Shown piece after piece: positions 1 to 5,427 of a stretch of 5,427 bases of DNA (positions within the stretch are counted from its first letter, which is position 1; every line of letters starts with the position of its first letter). The notes under the pieces were generated by a model. It did no database searches. It was not told where the DNA came from and saw only the letters and a program-made list of their open reading frames with translations. The DNA lies in the NCBI GenBank assembly GCA_026706425.1, contig JAPOYW010000670.1, forward strand, positions 1-5,427, read 5' to 3'. This stretch comes from Gammaproteobacteria bacterium. GTDB taxonomy: Bacteria; Pseudomonadota; Gammaproteobacteria; Pseudomonadales; Azotimanducaceae. The translations under genes and the position numbers were made by a program.

Positions 1-399
1 GCGCAGCCAGGCCACGACGACGAGTTCCAGCTGGCTGGTCCCGCTCGACACGAGCCACGTACACGAGTTGATGTTGAAGCCCGCCGCGAGAAAGTCCGCG
101 ACGATTCCGGGCCAGGTGGGAGACGAGGGTACGAAGCCGAAGAACCGAGGGTGGTCAAGCCGAGCTGCGTACGGGAGGACGTCCCGCGTGGCCTGCTCCA
201 GGACCTCTTCTCCGGGCCGGCCGTCTTCCGGTGGCGGGCCCCCGAACTGTTCCGCGAGGACTTCGCGAAACTCGCCGTCCCAGGCATTCGCGCTGTCGAG
301 CCCGCCGATGCGGTCGACAAGGACTTCCACCGCCCTGGCCGCCAATCGCCGCATCGCCTGCGGCGTCATCCCCAGTCCGTCGGCTTGCCTTTCGAGCAT
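1..399 (-). CDS. Group II PLP-dependent amino-acid decarboxylase, N-terminal part (truncated by window edge)
   Basis: Translating the minus strand from the ATG at 399-397 gives 133 codons, open to the left edge, so the C-terminal part is outside the window. The segment HPRFFGFVPSSPTWPG (residues 83-98), then ADFLAAGFN (101-109) and a GTSQLELVVVAWLR stretch (120-133), matches the N-terminal half of the pyridoxal-dependent decarboxylase family (aromatic-L-amino-acid, tyrosine, tryptophan and glutamate decarboxylase-like). The last stretch corresponds to the family's ASPACTELE..VMDWL region. Family members are cytosolic PLP enzymes that release CO2 from an amino acid to give an amine; some relatives are aldehyde-forming synthases. 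The catalytic lysine and most PLP contacts lie beyond the edge, so activity and substrate cannot be judged. The start is well supported: TAG is in frame eight codons upstream, no other ATG/GTG/TTG lies between, and a CGGAG ribosome site sits 6 bases ahead. The gene follows the monooxygenase after 21 bases and is probably co-transcribed with it. Confidence 0.88.
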   Translation of the reverse strand, partial: MLERQADGLGMTPQAMRRLAARAVEVLVDRIGGLDSANAWDGEFREVLAEQFGGPPPEDGRPGEEVLEQATRDVLPYAARLDHPRFFGFVPSSPTWPGIVADFLAAGFNINSCTWLVSSGTSQLELVVVAWLR

Positions 400-405
400 C
401 TGCGA

Positions 406-410
406 CTCCG
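406..410 (-). promoter_or_regulatory. Ribosome binding site of the decarboxylase gene
   Basis: The minus strand reads CGGAG here, leaving 6 bases before the ATG at 399-397. It lies wholly in the 21-base gap after the monooxygenase stop codon. It is the clearest Shine-Dalgarno-like site in the window at normal spacing and decides the start of the decarboxylase. Confidence 0.6.
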
Positions 411-420
411 ATATTGTTGA

Positions 421-1665
421 CTAGGCTCTCAACGAGACCTTGGTGACGCCGTAAAGGAAGTCCGATGCGGCGCTAGTGAGTACCCTTCTAACCAAGCCGA
501 CATTCGCGGCGAGAGCCGCTGTCCGGCGTACCAGACTACCGTACTTTGCACGGCTCATCACGACCGTCGGGGGAAGCGCCTGCAAGCGTTGGATTCGGGC
601 GACTTCGGGTATTCGTTCCGCTTCCACTCTGCCCAAAGCGCTCTCGACCTCGACGTCGTGGGCACGCTCCGATAAAACCGGGACAAGGTGGTTCGCCGCA
701 ACGATGGCGTCGCGTAGCGCGATGTTGATGCCTTGTCCGCCGACGGGTGATATCGCGTGGGCAGCGTCGCCGATCACCAACGCACCGGGCCGGTACCACG
801 AATCTACACGGTCCGAGACGACGTCGAGCAGGAAGGGTCGTGTTATCCCCTCCCTGTGGCGGCGCAGGTGGCTGGCGAGGTCCGGTGGTACGTGGTTGGC
901 CATGGTATCGATCCAGTCCCTGATTCCCTTGCTGCGCAAAGCGCCGAATGTTCCCTTGGCGATTACCCAGCCAAGCTGCAGGGCGTCGTCCCAGGTGCGG
1001 TAGCCGATCAGCAAATGACCGCGCCCCGCGAATGCGCGGAGACCCGTCCAACCCTTGGGACAGGGTAGCTTGCACCAGACGACGTCCATGGGCGGACTCA
1101 TGGATCGCGCCGCAAGCCCCATCTGCCGGCGCACGATCGAATTGCGGCCGTCGGCGCCGACCACCAAGTCCGCTGCCAGCGTGCGTTCGCCGCCTCCGGC
1201 GAGCGGGTCACGGACGACTACGCCGGCGATGCGTGGGCCATCGCGTACAAGCGACTTGACGGCGATACCGCTTAGGAACTCGAAACCGGAGATCTGCCGC
1301 CCGATGTCGATCACGCCTTGAAGAAAAGCCGGTTGGGACACGGCCAACGGCGGCCGGCCACCGAAGTCCTCGGCGTTCAACGGCCCACCCAAGACGATTT
1401 TGCCATCGAGGAAGACGGCGAACTCCTGTGCGGCATACGTGGGTACTTCGCCCAACAGCGCACCCAGTCCCATCTGTTCGAGCGCTTCACGGCCGCTTGG
1501 CATCAGTACCTCGCCGCGGAACTCCCGGGCGAAGTCGCGGCGGCGCTCAAGCAGCGAGACCTCGATGCCTCGTTGCGCCAGGAGCAGGGCAAGTGTCGCA
1601 CCGGCAGGTCCGGCGCCCACGATCACAACCTTCGCGATCTCGCCTCCCGACTCCGTTGAACGCAC
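421..1665 (-). CDS. FAD-dependent monooxygenase, class A (PHBH/UbiH-like fold)
   Basis: The 414-residue protein has the three classical signatures of single-component flavin hydroxylases. These are an N-terminal Rossmann motif GAGPAG (17-22) followed by an acidic residue ending strand 2 (E40, probable FAD ribose contact); a DG motif in VVGADGRNS (D172-G173), which contacts both FAD and NAD(P)H in this class; and the GD motif in VIGDAAHAISPVGGQG (G299-D300, P307, GGQG 309-312), which binds the FAD ribityl/phosphate. An FRGE stretch (49-52) after the first motif is usual in this group. Known members use NAD(P)H and O2 to hydroxylate or epoxidise aromatic or polyene substrates in the cytosol. 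The length is typical of a single-domain enzyme, with no thioredoxin-like C-terminal domain. The start is GTG at 1665: TAA lies in frame four codons upstream and no earlier start exists. No strong ribosome site precedes it. It follows the dioxygenase by 64 bases and precedes the decarboxylase by 21. The exact substrate is unknown. Confidence 0.92.
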   Translation of the reverse strand: MRSTESGGEIAKVVIVGAGPAGATLALLLAQRGIEVSLLERRRDFAREFRGEVLMPSGREALEQMGLGALLGEVPTYAAQEFAVFLDGKIVLGGPLNAEDFGGRPPLAVSQPAFLQGVIDIGRQISGFEFLSGIAVKSLVRDGPRIAGVVVRDPLAGGGERTLAADLVVGADGRNSIVRRQMGLAARSMSPPMDVVWCKLPCPKGWTGLRAFAGRGHLLIGYRTWDDALQLGWVIAKGTFGALRSKGIRDWIDTMANHVPPDLASHLRRHREGITRPFLLDVVSDRVDSWYRPGALVIGDAAHAISPVGGQGINIALRDAIVAANHLVPVLSERAHDVEVESALGRVEAERIPEVARIQRLQALPPTVVMSRAKYGSLVRRTAALAANVGLVRRVLTSAASDFLYGVTKVSLRA

Positions 1666-1729
1666 GATCCGATGTTACGCGTTCGCTGGGAAACGGGAAC
1701 CTGCGGCTAGCGGCCGGAAAGGCGTGACT
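1666..1729 (-). other. Short intergenic gap, dioxygenase to monooxygenase
   Basis: These 64 bases separate the TGA of the dioxygenase (1732-1730) from the GTG of the monooxygenase. I see no T-tract terminator, no convincing -35/-10 pair and no strong Shine-Dalgarno site. The only palindromic trace is a 4-bp CGGC/GCCG pair around a central CTAG. The two genes are most simply read as one transcript. Confidence 0.5.
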
Positions 1730-2818
1730 TCAGAGCGTGATGTCCCGTTGCCAATACTCGTCGCCGTCGCGGCGAATCTCCGCACGCGTGGCCTCGTTCC
1801 ACGACGCGTCGCCGATGTAGCTCCCTCGATACTCGAAGGGCTTCTCGTCCGGTCGATGCTGGCGCCGGGCGTCGATCGCCAGCGGGATCATCCGCGCTCG
1901 CCGCAGCACGTAGTCCTCGGAATAGGTGATCTTCTTGGTGCTCGTCCCCGGTTGCTTGAAGGCGTGCACGTTCGTTGTCGTCGCGCCGATCGCCGAACGG
2001 CGCTGGTGGAAGCCGAGCACCATTGTCACGCGTCGTTCAGCCGACTTGTTGGGGTAGGACCCGTGCAAGGCGCTGCGGTTGACGATGCCGCAGTCGCCGG
2101 GTTCGAGGAGCATGGGCACGGCGTCCGGCAACCGTTCGGTGATCGGCGGAAACTTACCGCCCTTCGCCAATAGCCATCGTCGGTGGCTGCCCGGGACCAC
2201 CCACAGGCAGTTCTCCGCCGTGCAGTTGGACCAGGACACGCTCATGTTGTAGCCATGGCACTTGCCGCTACCGTCTGGTTGCTCAACGGCTTCGCCGTCC
2301 TCCGTCCAATGCGTACGTCCGTCTTGGTGCCAGCGGGTGGGAAACCCGTTGCCGGGCGCCTTGTAGAAGATGCCCTCGTGGAACGGTACGAAATCCGCTC
2401 CGTAGAGGCTCTCGGCGATGGCGAGGATCATCGGGTGTGCATAGACCCTCAAGGTCGATTCCATGTAGATGAACGGGTGCGACAGCAGCGACACCCGGGC
2501 CGGTGCGTCCGGGTCGTCTTCGTCCTCGACCATGGTGAAGTAGCCGCCGAACGGCGATGGCCTGCCGTAGCGGTCGGTGTCGCCATTCAATGCGGTGGGA
2601 ACGTTGTCGAGTATCTCGTCGAACTCCGCCGTCAACTCGCGGACCTCTTTCTCGTCCAGCACGCCTGTGAACACGTAGAACCCGTTCCTGCGGTACGCGT
2701 CGAGGATGTCCTGTACAAGATGGCCGTCGTCGTCAAGACGGACCGGACCCCGGTTGCCGAGGGCGAGGGCCCGTTCAACACGCGGTCCGGCATAGGCCTC
2801 CCAGGTTGTTTCGGTCAT
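1730..2818 (-). CDS. Phytanoyl-CoA dioxygenase (PhyH)-family Fe(II)/2-oxoglutarate oxygenase
   Basis: The 362-residue protein belongs to the non-haem Fe(II), 2-oxoglutarate-dependent PhyH superfamily, which couples decarboxylation of 2-oxoglutarate to hydroxylation (in some members halogenation or desaturation) of a small molecule. The AYRRNGFYVFTGVL stretch (41-54) is the usual N-terminal opening of the fold. The iron ligands can be assigned as H164 and D166 in RWHQDG and the distal H252 in SALHGSYPN. R263 in AERRVTM, eleven residues after H252 as in human PhyH, probably grips 2-oxoglutarate. WVVPGSHRRW (206-215) is the conserved strand between the two ligand sites. No export signal is visible, so it should be cytosolic. 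The first 35 or so residues and the region after about 275 are extensions around the core. The ATG at 2818 is the first possible start because TAG lies in frame four codons upstream. A GGAGG at 2844-2840 is 21 bases away, too far for an ordinary site. The substrate cannot be deduced; ectoine hydroxylase or true phytanoyl-CoA hydroxylase is not implied. Confidence 0.9.
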   Translation of the reverse strand: MTETTWEAYAGPRVERALALGNRGPVRLDDDGHLVQDILDAYRRNGFYVFTGVLDEKEVRELTAEFDEILDNVPTALNGDTDRYGRPSPFGGYFTMVEDEDDPDAPARVSLLSHPFIYMESTLRVYAHPMILAIAESLYGADFVPFHEGIFYKAPGNGFPTRWHQDGRTHWTEDGEAVEQPDGSGKCHGYNMSVSWSNCTAENCLWVVPGSHRRWLLAKGGKFPPITERLPDAVPMLLEPGDCGIVNRSALHGSYPNKSAERRVTMVLGFHQRRSAIGATTTNVHAFKQPGTSTKKITYSEDYVLRRARMIPLAIDARRQHRPDEKPFEYRGSYIGDASWNEATRAEIRRDGDEYWQRDITL

Positions 2819-2832
2819 GGTCGACGGCTACC

Positions 2833-2902
2833 GACAACGCCTCCCTGCGCGAGCGCGGCGGGGCCCGACGGCGCGTTAACGTCGGCGGGACGGGACAACG
2901 CC
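2833..2902. repeat. Direct repeat pair GACAACGCC in the receptor-dioxygenase gap
   Basis: The 9-mer GACAACGCC occurs at 2833-2841 and again at 2894-2902 (GGCGTTGTC on the coding strand), 61 bp start to start, both in the gap upstream of the dioxygenase. The copy nearest the gene overlaps the GGAGG at 2840-2844. A 9-mer pair in GC-rich DNA can arise by chance. It could also be a paired operator, for which there is no other support here. Confidence 0.3.
2865..2885. repeat. Small inverted repeat with GTTAAC centre
   Basis: CCGACG (2865-2870) is complementary to CGTCGG (2880-2885), a 6-bp stem with a 9-base loop. The loop region also contains the short palindrome CGTTAACG (2874-2881), so two foldings compete. 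It lies 47 to 67 bases upstream of the dioxygenase start. It may be a protein-binding palindrome or part of the structured leader. Confidence 0.35.
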
Positions 2903-2931
2903 GCCAGACGCTCGCTTGCTCGCCGTCTGGC
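2903..2931. repeat. Perfect 8-bp inverted repeat (stem-loop)
   Basis: GCCAGACG (2903-2910) pairs exactly with CGTCTGGC (2924-2931) around a 13-base loop that contains CTCGC twice (2911-2915 and 2919-2923). The stem has six G-C pairs and would be stable in RNA of either strand. No T-tract follows on the minus strand, so it is not a canonical Rho-independent terminator. It is the second of three hairpin candidates between the receptor and the dioxygenase. Confidence 0.5.
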
Positions 2932-2946
2932 CCCAGCCCCCACCGG

Positions 2947-3006
2947 CCCAGGACTCCGCGCCATCAACGGCGCTAACGCCCCGTTTCTGCGGCGCGGACT
3001 CCTGGG
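2947..3006 (-). repeat. Large imperfect inverted repeat after the receptor gene, possible terminator or mRNA-processing hairpin
   Basis: CCCAGGACTCCGCGCC (2947-2962) and GGCGCGGACTCCTGGG (2991-3006) are reverse complements over 16 bp with one central mismatch. The 28-base loop can itself fold, with GGCG pairing to CGCC around a TTAG tetraloop on the minus strand. The outer arm begins 8 bases after the TAG of the receptor (3017-3015), the usual place for a terminator or a 3'-end stabilising hairpin. The stretch that follows on the minus strand is G-rich with no T run, so intrinsic termination would be weak by the textbook rule. It could instead be an attenuator, an RNase-protecting hairpin, or a REP-like dispersed repeat. 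The inverted repeat is certain; the role is inference. Confidence 0.6.
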
Positions 3007-3014
3007 TCCGTCCC

Positions 3015-5427
3015 CTACGGGCGCCACCGCACTTGGAGGCCGATGCGCCGCGGATCCGTCAAGGTGCCCATATGAGGCACGCTGCTGTTCGTCGACCGCT
3101 GCAGGAATTCGATCAAGCCGATCTTGTCGAGTGCGTTCTGGACGAACAGCGTTGCGGAGAGGTTTCCATTGGCCGAGGTCCACGTACCCCTCAGGTCCAA
3201 TCGGCCATAGGCCTCCAGATCGGCCATTGGCGAGTTGTTCAAGTCCGCGTGCCGCTCGCCGGTCCAACTGTAGGTTGACAACAGCAGCAAGTCCCCGCCG
3301 ATGTCGAGTGGTCTCGAGTAGGCCGCCGTCACCGCGAACTTGTGCTTCGGCTGCATCGGCAGCTCGTTCCCGGTCATGTCCGTGGGTAGGACGTAAGCGC
3401 TGACCCTGGGTTCGCCGGTCTCGAAATCGAGGTGCTCCCAGACCCCATAGGTCGGATTCGGATCGCCCCGGACAACCTCCGCGTGCTCGCCGATCTCCGA
3501 ACCCAGCCAAGCGTAGTAGCCGCTCAAGCGCCAGTTCTCGTTGGCCTGGTAGATGAACTCGGCCTCGGCACCCCAGATCTTGTTGCTCTCGATGTTGTCG
3601 GTGAACTCGATGAGCGGCGAATCGGCTGTCGGTGGGATGATCGGATTGGGATTCTCCTTGGTGCCGTTGATCTGGTAGTCCGAATAGTCGTTGTAGAACG
3701 CCGCCGCCGTGAGCTGAAGCCGTCGGTCCAGGTACAAACCCTTCATGCCGACTTCGTAGTTGACGAGGGTCTCTTCCTTGATCGGGTCAGTTGGCGCTCC
3801 CGGCGAAAAAGTGTTGAACCCGCCGGCCCGGTACCCGGTGGACAGACGACCGTAGATCAGTTGGTCGGGTGCCGGCGCGTATTCCACGCTGACATGTCCG
3901 ATGGTCTTGCCCCATGTCCGCTTCTTCAGGTCCGAGTCATCGAAATAGAGGATCAATGGCACACCGCCGATCGGAAAGATGATCCAGCCACCGTCGAAGA
4001 GCTGTTCCTTCTCATCCTCGGTGTAGCGCAAACCGCCGGATACCTGCCACTGTTCGTTGACCTGGTACTCGGCATTGACGAAGGTGGCATTCGTCGTCGA
4101 CCCACCGTTGGTCGAGAAGAGAAAGAATTGCGTGTGGTCGTTACCTTGGGGGCAATCCCAACCCTGGGCGACATCGCGTCCGCCTCGGGATACGCCGATG
4201 CCGAATCCCTCGATGACGTTGGTCAGCACATCCTGGCAATTGGACACCGGTACGAAACCGAAAATCGGTGACGCCGCCACGGCGGCCTCGTCGGCATTCT
4301 GGAAGCGGAACGAACTCCCGTAGTTCCACACCGGTACACTCCAGGTGGTGTGATTGTTGTATCGGAAAACCCCGGCAATGAAGTTCACCTTGCCGTCAAG
4401 CTCGGATATGAGCTGCAACTCGTGGGACTCTTCGGTGTAGTCGTAGGTAACACCGAGGACCACGTCGTCGAAAGGAACCCCGGCATCGTCGGACAGAAGC
4501 GGGTCGGCCGAACTGCCGACCCGGTTGGTGAAGTCGTTGTCGCGGGTCACCTGCTGGAAGTTGTCGGTGCTTCCGTAGTTGTAGCGTAGCGAGAAGGACT
4601 CCGTGAGCTGGTAGTCGGCACTGGCCGTCCGTTGGTCGCCCTCGCTGCCGGATATTCCGGGGCGGTTAACGTGCAGCTTGTTCGAGATGTCGCCGCATTC
4701 GAAACCCGGTGTTCCGGGGGGACAACCGTCGGGTACCGAAGGCAGGGGTTGCGTGTAGAGATACCAGACATTGGTTTCGCATTCGGGTTCTTCGTCGAGG
4801 GAAAGCGGATCCTCGATGCACTCGGAGGTGCGGTCTCGCTCCGAGAGCGGAACCTGCATACGGGGCGATCCGTCGTCGTTGACAAGCGCGAGTCGCACGT
4901 TCACATCGAGGCGATCCGTCTTGTAGCGCAATTGTGGGGTAAAAGTCGTCTGATCCGGCGCCGCGTAGTCGCCACCAAGTCCACTGTTTTCCTGAGCACC
5001 GTCGCCGGTGTAGAAGCCGCCGTTGATGCGGAAGCTCAGGTTGCCGACGAGCGGTCCACCGAAGGCGACGTTGTAGCGTTGGGTCGTCTGGTCGGTGAAT
5101 TCCACCTGGAACAGCGAGTCCCACTCGTCGGTGGGCCGCTTGGTGAAGTAGCTGATCGATCCGGCGATCGAGTTCCGCCCGTTGAGCGTCCCTTGGGGAC
5201 CACGCGCCACTTCGATCCGTTCGACGTCGAACAGGTTCGGCGCGACACCGTACGTGCCGATGGTGTAGACGCCATCCACGTAGGTCGCCACAGCCAGGTC
5301 CGAGTGGGTCTCCCCCGCGAGTCGAGAACCGATTCCACGGATGACCGTTCCCTGGCCGACCTGCTCGCCGTTGTCGCCGAACTGCAGACCCGGAACAAGC
5401 TGTTCGATGTCGTTCGGGTTGGTCATG
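3015..5427 (-). CDS. TonB-dependent outer-membrane receptor, 3' part (N-terminus beyond window edge)
   Basis: Some 803 residues are readable, ending at TAG (3017-3015). The ATG at 5426-5424 is internal: translation opens already inside the plug domain (NDIEQLVPGLQF), so the signal peptide, TonB box and first plug strands are outside. Plug signatures follow: VIRGIGSR (28-35), ATYVDGVY (47-54), LFDVERIEVARGPQGTLNGR (65-84) and SYFTKRP (92-98). The rest is the 22-strand beta-barrel, with RYTEDE (467-472), STGYRAGGFN (529-538), NYEVGMKG (556-563) and a QNALDK (763-768) near the end. Such receptors import scarce or bulky ligands (siderophores, cobalamin, glycans, aromatic or other organics) using TonB-ExbBD energy. 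Ligand identity is not readable; the motifs resemble the large sphingomonad/marine proteobacterial group. The C-terminus RIGLQVRWRP fits a beta-signal ending at W801 with a two-residue tail. Six cysteines fall in predicted loops (203, 216, 235, 244, 397, 425). The enzymes downstream suggest the imported ligand is their substrate or a precursor. Confidence 0.95.
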   Translation of the reverse strand, partial: MTNPNDIEQLVPGLQFGDNGEQVGQGTVIRGIGSRLAGETHSDLAVATYVDGVYTIGTYGVAPNLFDVERIEVARGPQGTLNGRNSIAGSISYFTKRPTDEWDSLFQVEFTDQTTQRYNVAFGGPLVGNLSFRINGGFYTGDGAQENSGLGGDYAAPDQTTFTPQLRYKTDRLDVNVRLALVNDDGSPRMQVPLSERDRTSECIEDPLSLDEEPECETNVWYLYTQPLPSVPDGCPPGTPGFECGDISNKLHVNRPGISGSEGDQRTASADYQLTESFSLRYNYGSTDNFQQVTRDNDFTNRVGSSADPLLSDDAGVPFDDVVLGVTYDYTEESHELQLISELDGKVNFIAGVFRYNNHTTWSVPVWNYGSSFRFQNADEAAVAASPIFGFVPVSNCQDVLTNVIEGFGIGVSRGGRDVAQGWDCPQGNDHTQFFLFSTNGGSTTNATFVNAEYQVNEQWQVSGGLRYTEDEKEQLFDGGWIIFPIGGVPLILYFDDSDLKKRTWGKTIGHVSVEYAPAPDQLIYGRLSTGYRAGGFNTFSPGAPTDPIKEETLVNYEVGMKGLYLDRRLQLTAAAFYNDYSDYQINGTKENPNPIIPPTADSPLIEFTDNIESNKIWGAEAEFIYQANENWRLSGYYAWLGSEIGEHAEVVRGDPNPTYGVWEHLDFETGEPRVSAYVLPTDMTGNELPMQPKHKFAVTAAYSRPLDIGGDLLLLSTYSWTGERHADLNNSPMADLEAYGRLDLRGTWTSANGNLSATLFVQNALDKIGLIEFLQRSTNSSVPHMGTLTDPRRIGLQVRWRP

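Noticed and set aside
68..424. Plus-strand open frames at the left edge
   Set aside because: The minus strand here encodes the recognisable N-terminal part of a PLP decarboxylase with a ribosome site; the plus frames have no motif.
1400..2173. Plus-strand open frame (257 codons) spanning the monooxygenase start, the 64-base gap and the dioxygenase 3' end
   Set aside because: It crosses two real genes on the opposite strand, is Arg/Ser/Pro-rich, and has no motif.
3099..3118. CTGCAGGAATTCGATCAAGC resembles part of a cloning-vector polylinker (adjacent PstI and EcoRI sites, with SalI GTCGAC just before)
   Set aside because: The similarity breaks off on both sides and lacks the two bases that complete the vector EcoRV site. 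The minus strand encodes a continuous, family-typical receptor C-terminus (NALDKIGLIEFLQR) across it, so vector contamination is unlikely.
2183..3403. Long plus-strand open frame (406 codons) antisense to the dioxygenase and the end of the receptor
   Set aside because: It overlaps two genes with clear family motifs on the other strand, has an Arg/Ala/Pro-rich composition typical of antisense frames in GC-rich DNA, and shows no recognisable domain.
2815..3510. Minus-strand open frame (231 codons) whose TGA overlaps the dioxygenase ATG, which looks like translational coupling
   Set aside because: It runs out of frame through the receptor C-terminus and the hairpin-rich gap. The peptide is Arg/Ala/Gly-rich with no family features, so the ATGA overlap is most likely chance.
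3432..4271. Plus-strand open frame (279 codons) antisense to the receptor
   Set aside because: It lies wholly inside the well-supported receptor gene. Its Val/Leu/Asp-rich composition mirrors the receptor codons, and no family motif is visible.
5424..5426. ATG at the right edge as the true start of the receptor
   Set aside because: The protein begins mid-plug at this Met, with no signal peptide or TonB box. Homologues have well over 50 residues before this point, so the gene is cut by the window edge.
1..5427. tRNA, rRNA, CRISPR array, insertion sequence or integration site
   Set aside because: Nothing with cloverleaf features, regularly spaced repeats, transposase motifs or terminal inverted repeats flanking a gene was seen on either strand.

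Overview
The window (5,427 bp, GC-rich) reads as four genes on the minus strand and none on the plus strand. In transcription order they run from the right edge to the left: (1) the 3' part of a TonB-dependent outer-membrane receptor (3015-5427, N-terminus beyond the right edge); (2) a phytanoyl-CoA dioxygenase (PhyH)-family Fe(II)/2-oxoglutarate oxygenase (1730-2818); (3) a single-domain class A FAD-dependent monooxygenase (421-1665, GTG start); (4) the 5' part of a group II pyridoxal-phosphate amino-acid decarboxylase (1-399, C-terminus beyond the left edge).

The TonB-dependent receptor shows a Gram-negative host. High GC, together with receptor motifs such as RYTEDE, GYRAGGFN and a NALDK near the C-terminus, suggests a proteobacterium of the sphingomonad or marine gammaproteobacterial kind. 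This placement is inference; nothing in the window fixes the taxon.

Spacing falls along the strand from 196 bp (receptor to dioxygenase) to 64 bp (dioxygenase to monooxygenase) to 21 bp (monooxygenase to decarboxylase). The last three genes look like one transcription unit. The 196-bp gap (2819-3014) is rich in inverted repeats, including a 16-bp imperfect pair that begins 8 bases after the receptor stop codon. The receptor may therefore be terminated, attenuated or processed separately from the enzymes.

The set (outer-membrane import, two different oxygenases, an amino-acid decarboxylase) is consistent with uptake and oxidative conversion of a small molecule, possibly an aromatic or amino-acid-derived one. 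No substrate can be read from the sequence. The least ordinary points are the gene combination itself, the structured gap, the cysteine pattern in the receptor's predicted surface loops, and the monooxygenase and decarboxylase lying in one reading frame separated by a single TAG and seven sense codons.
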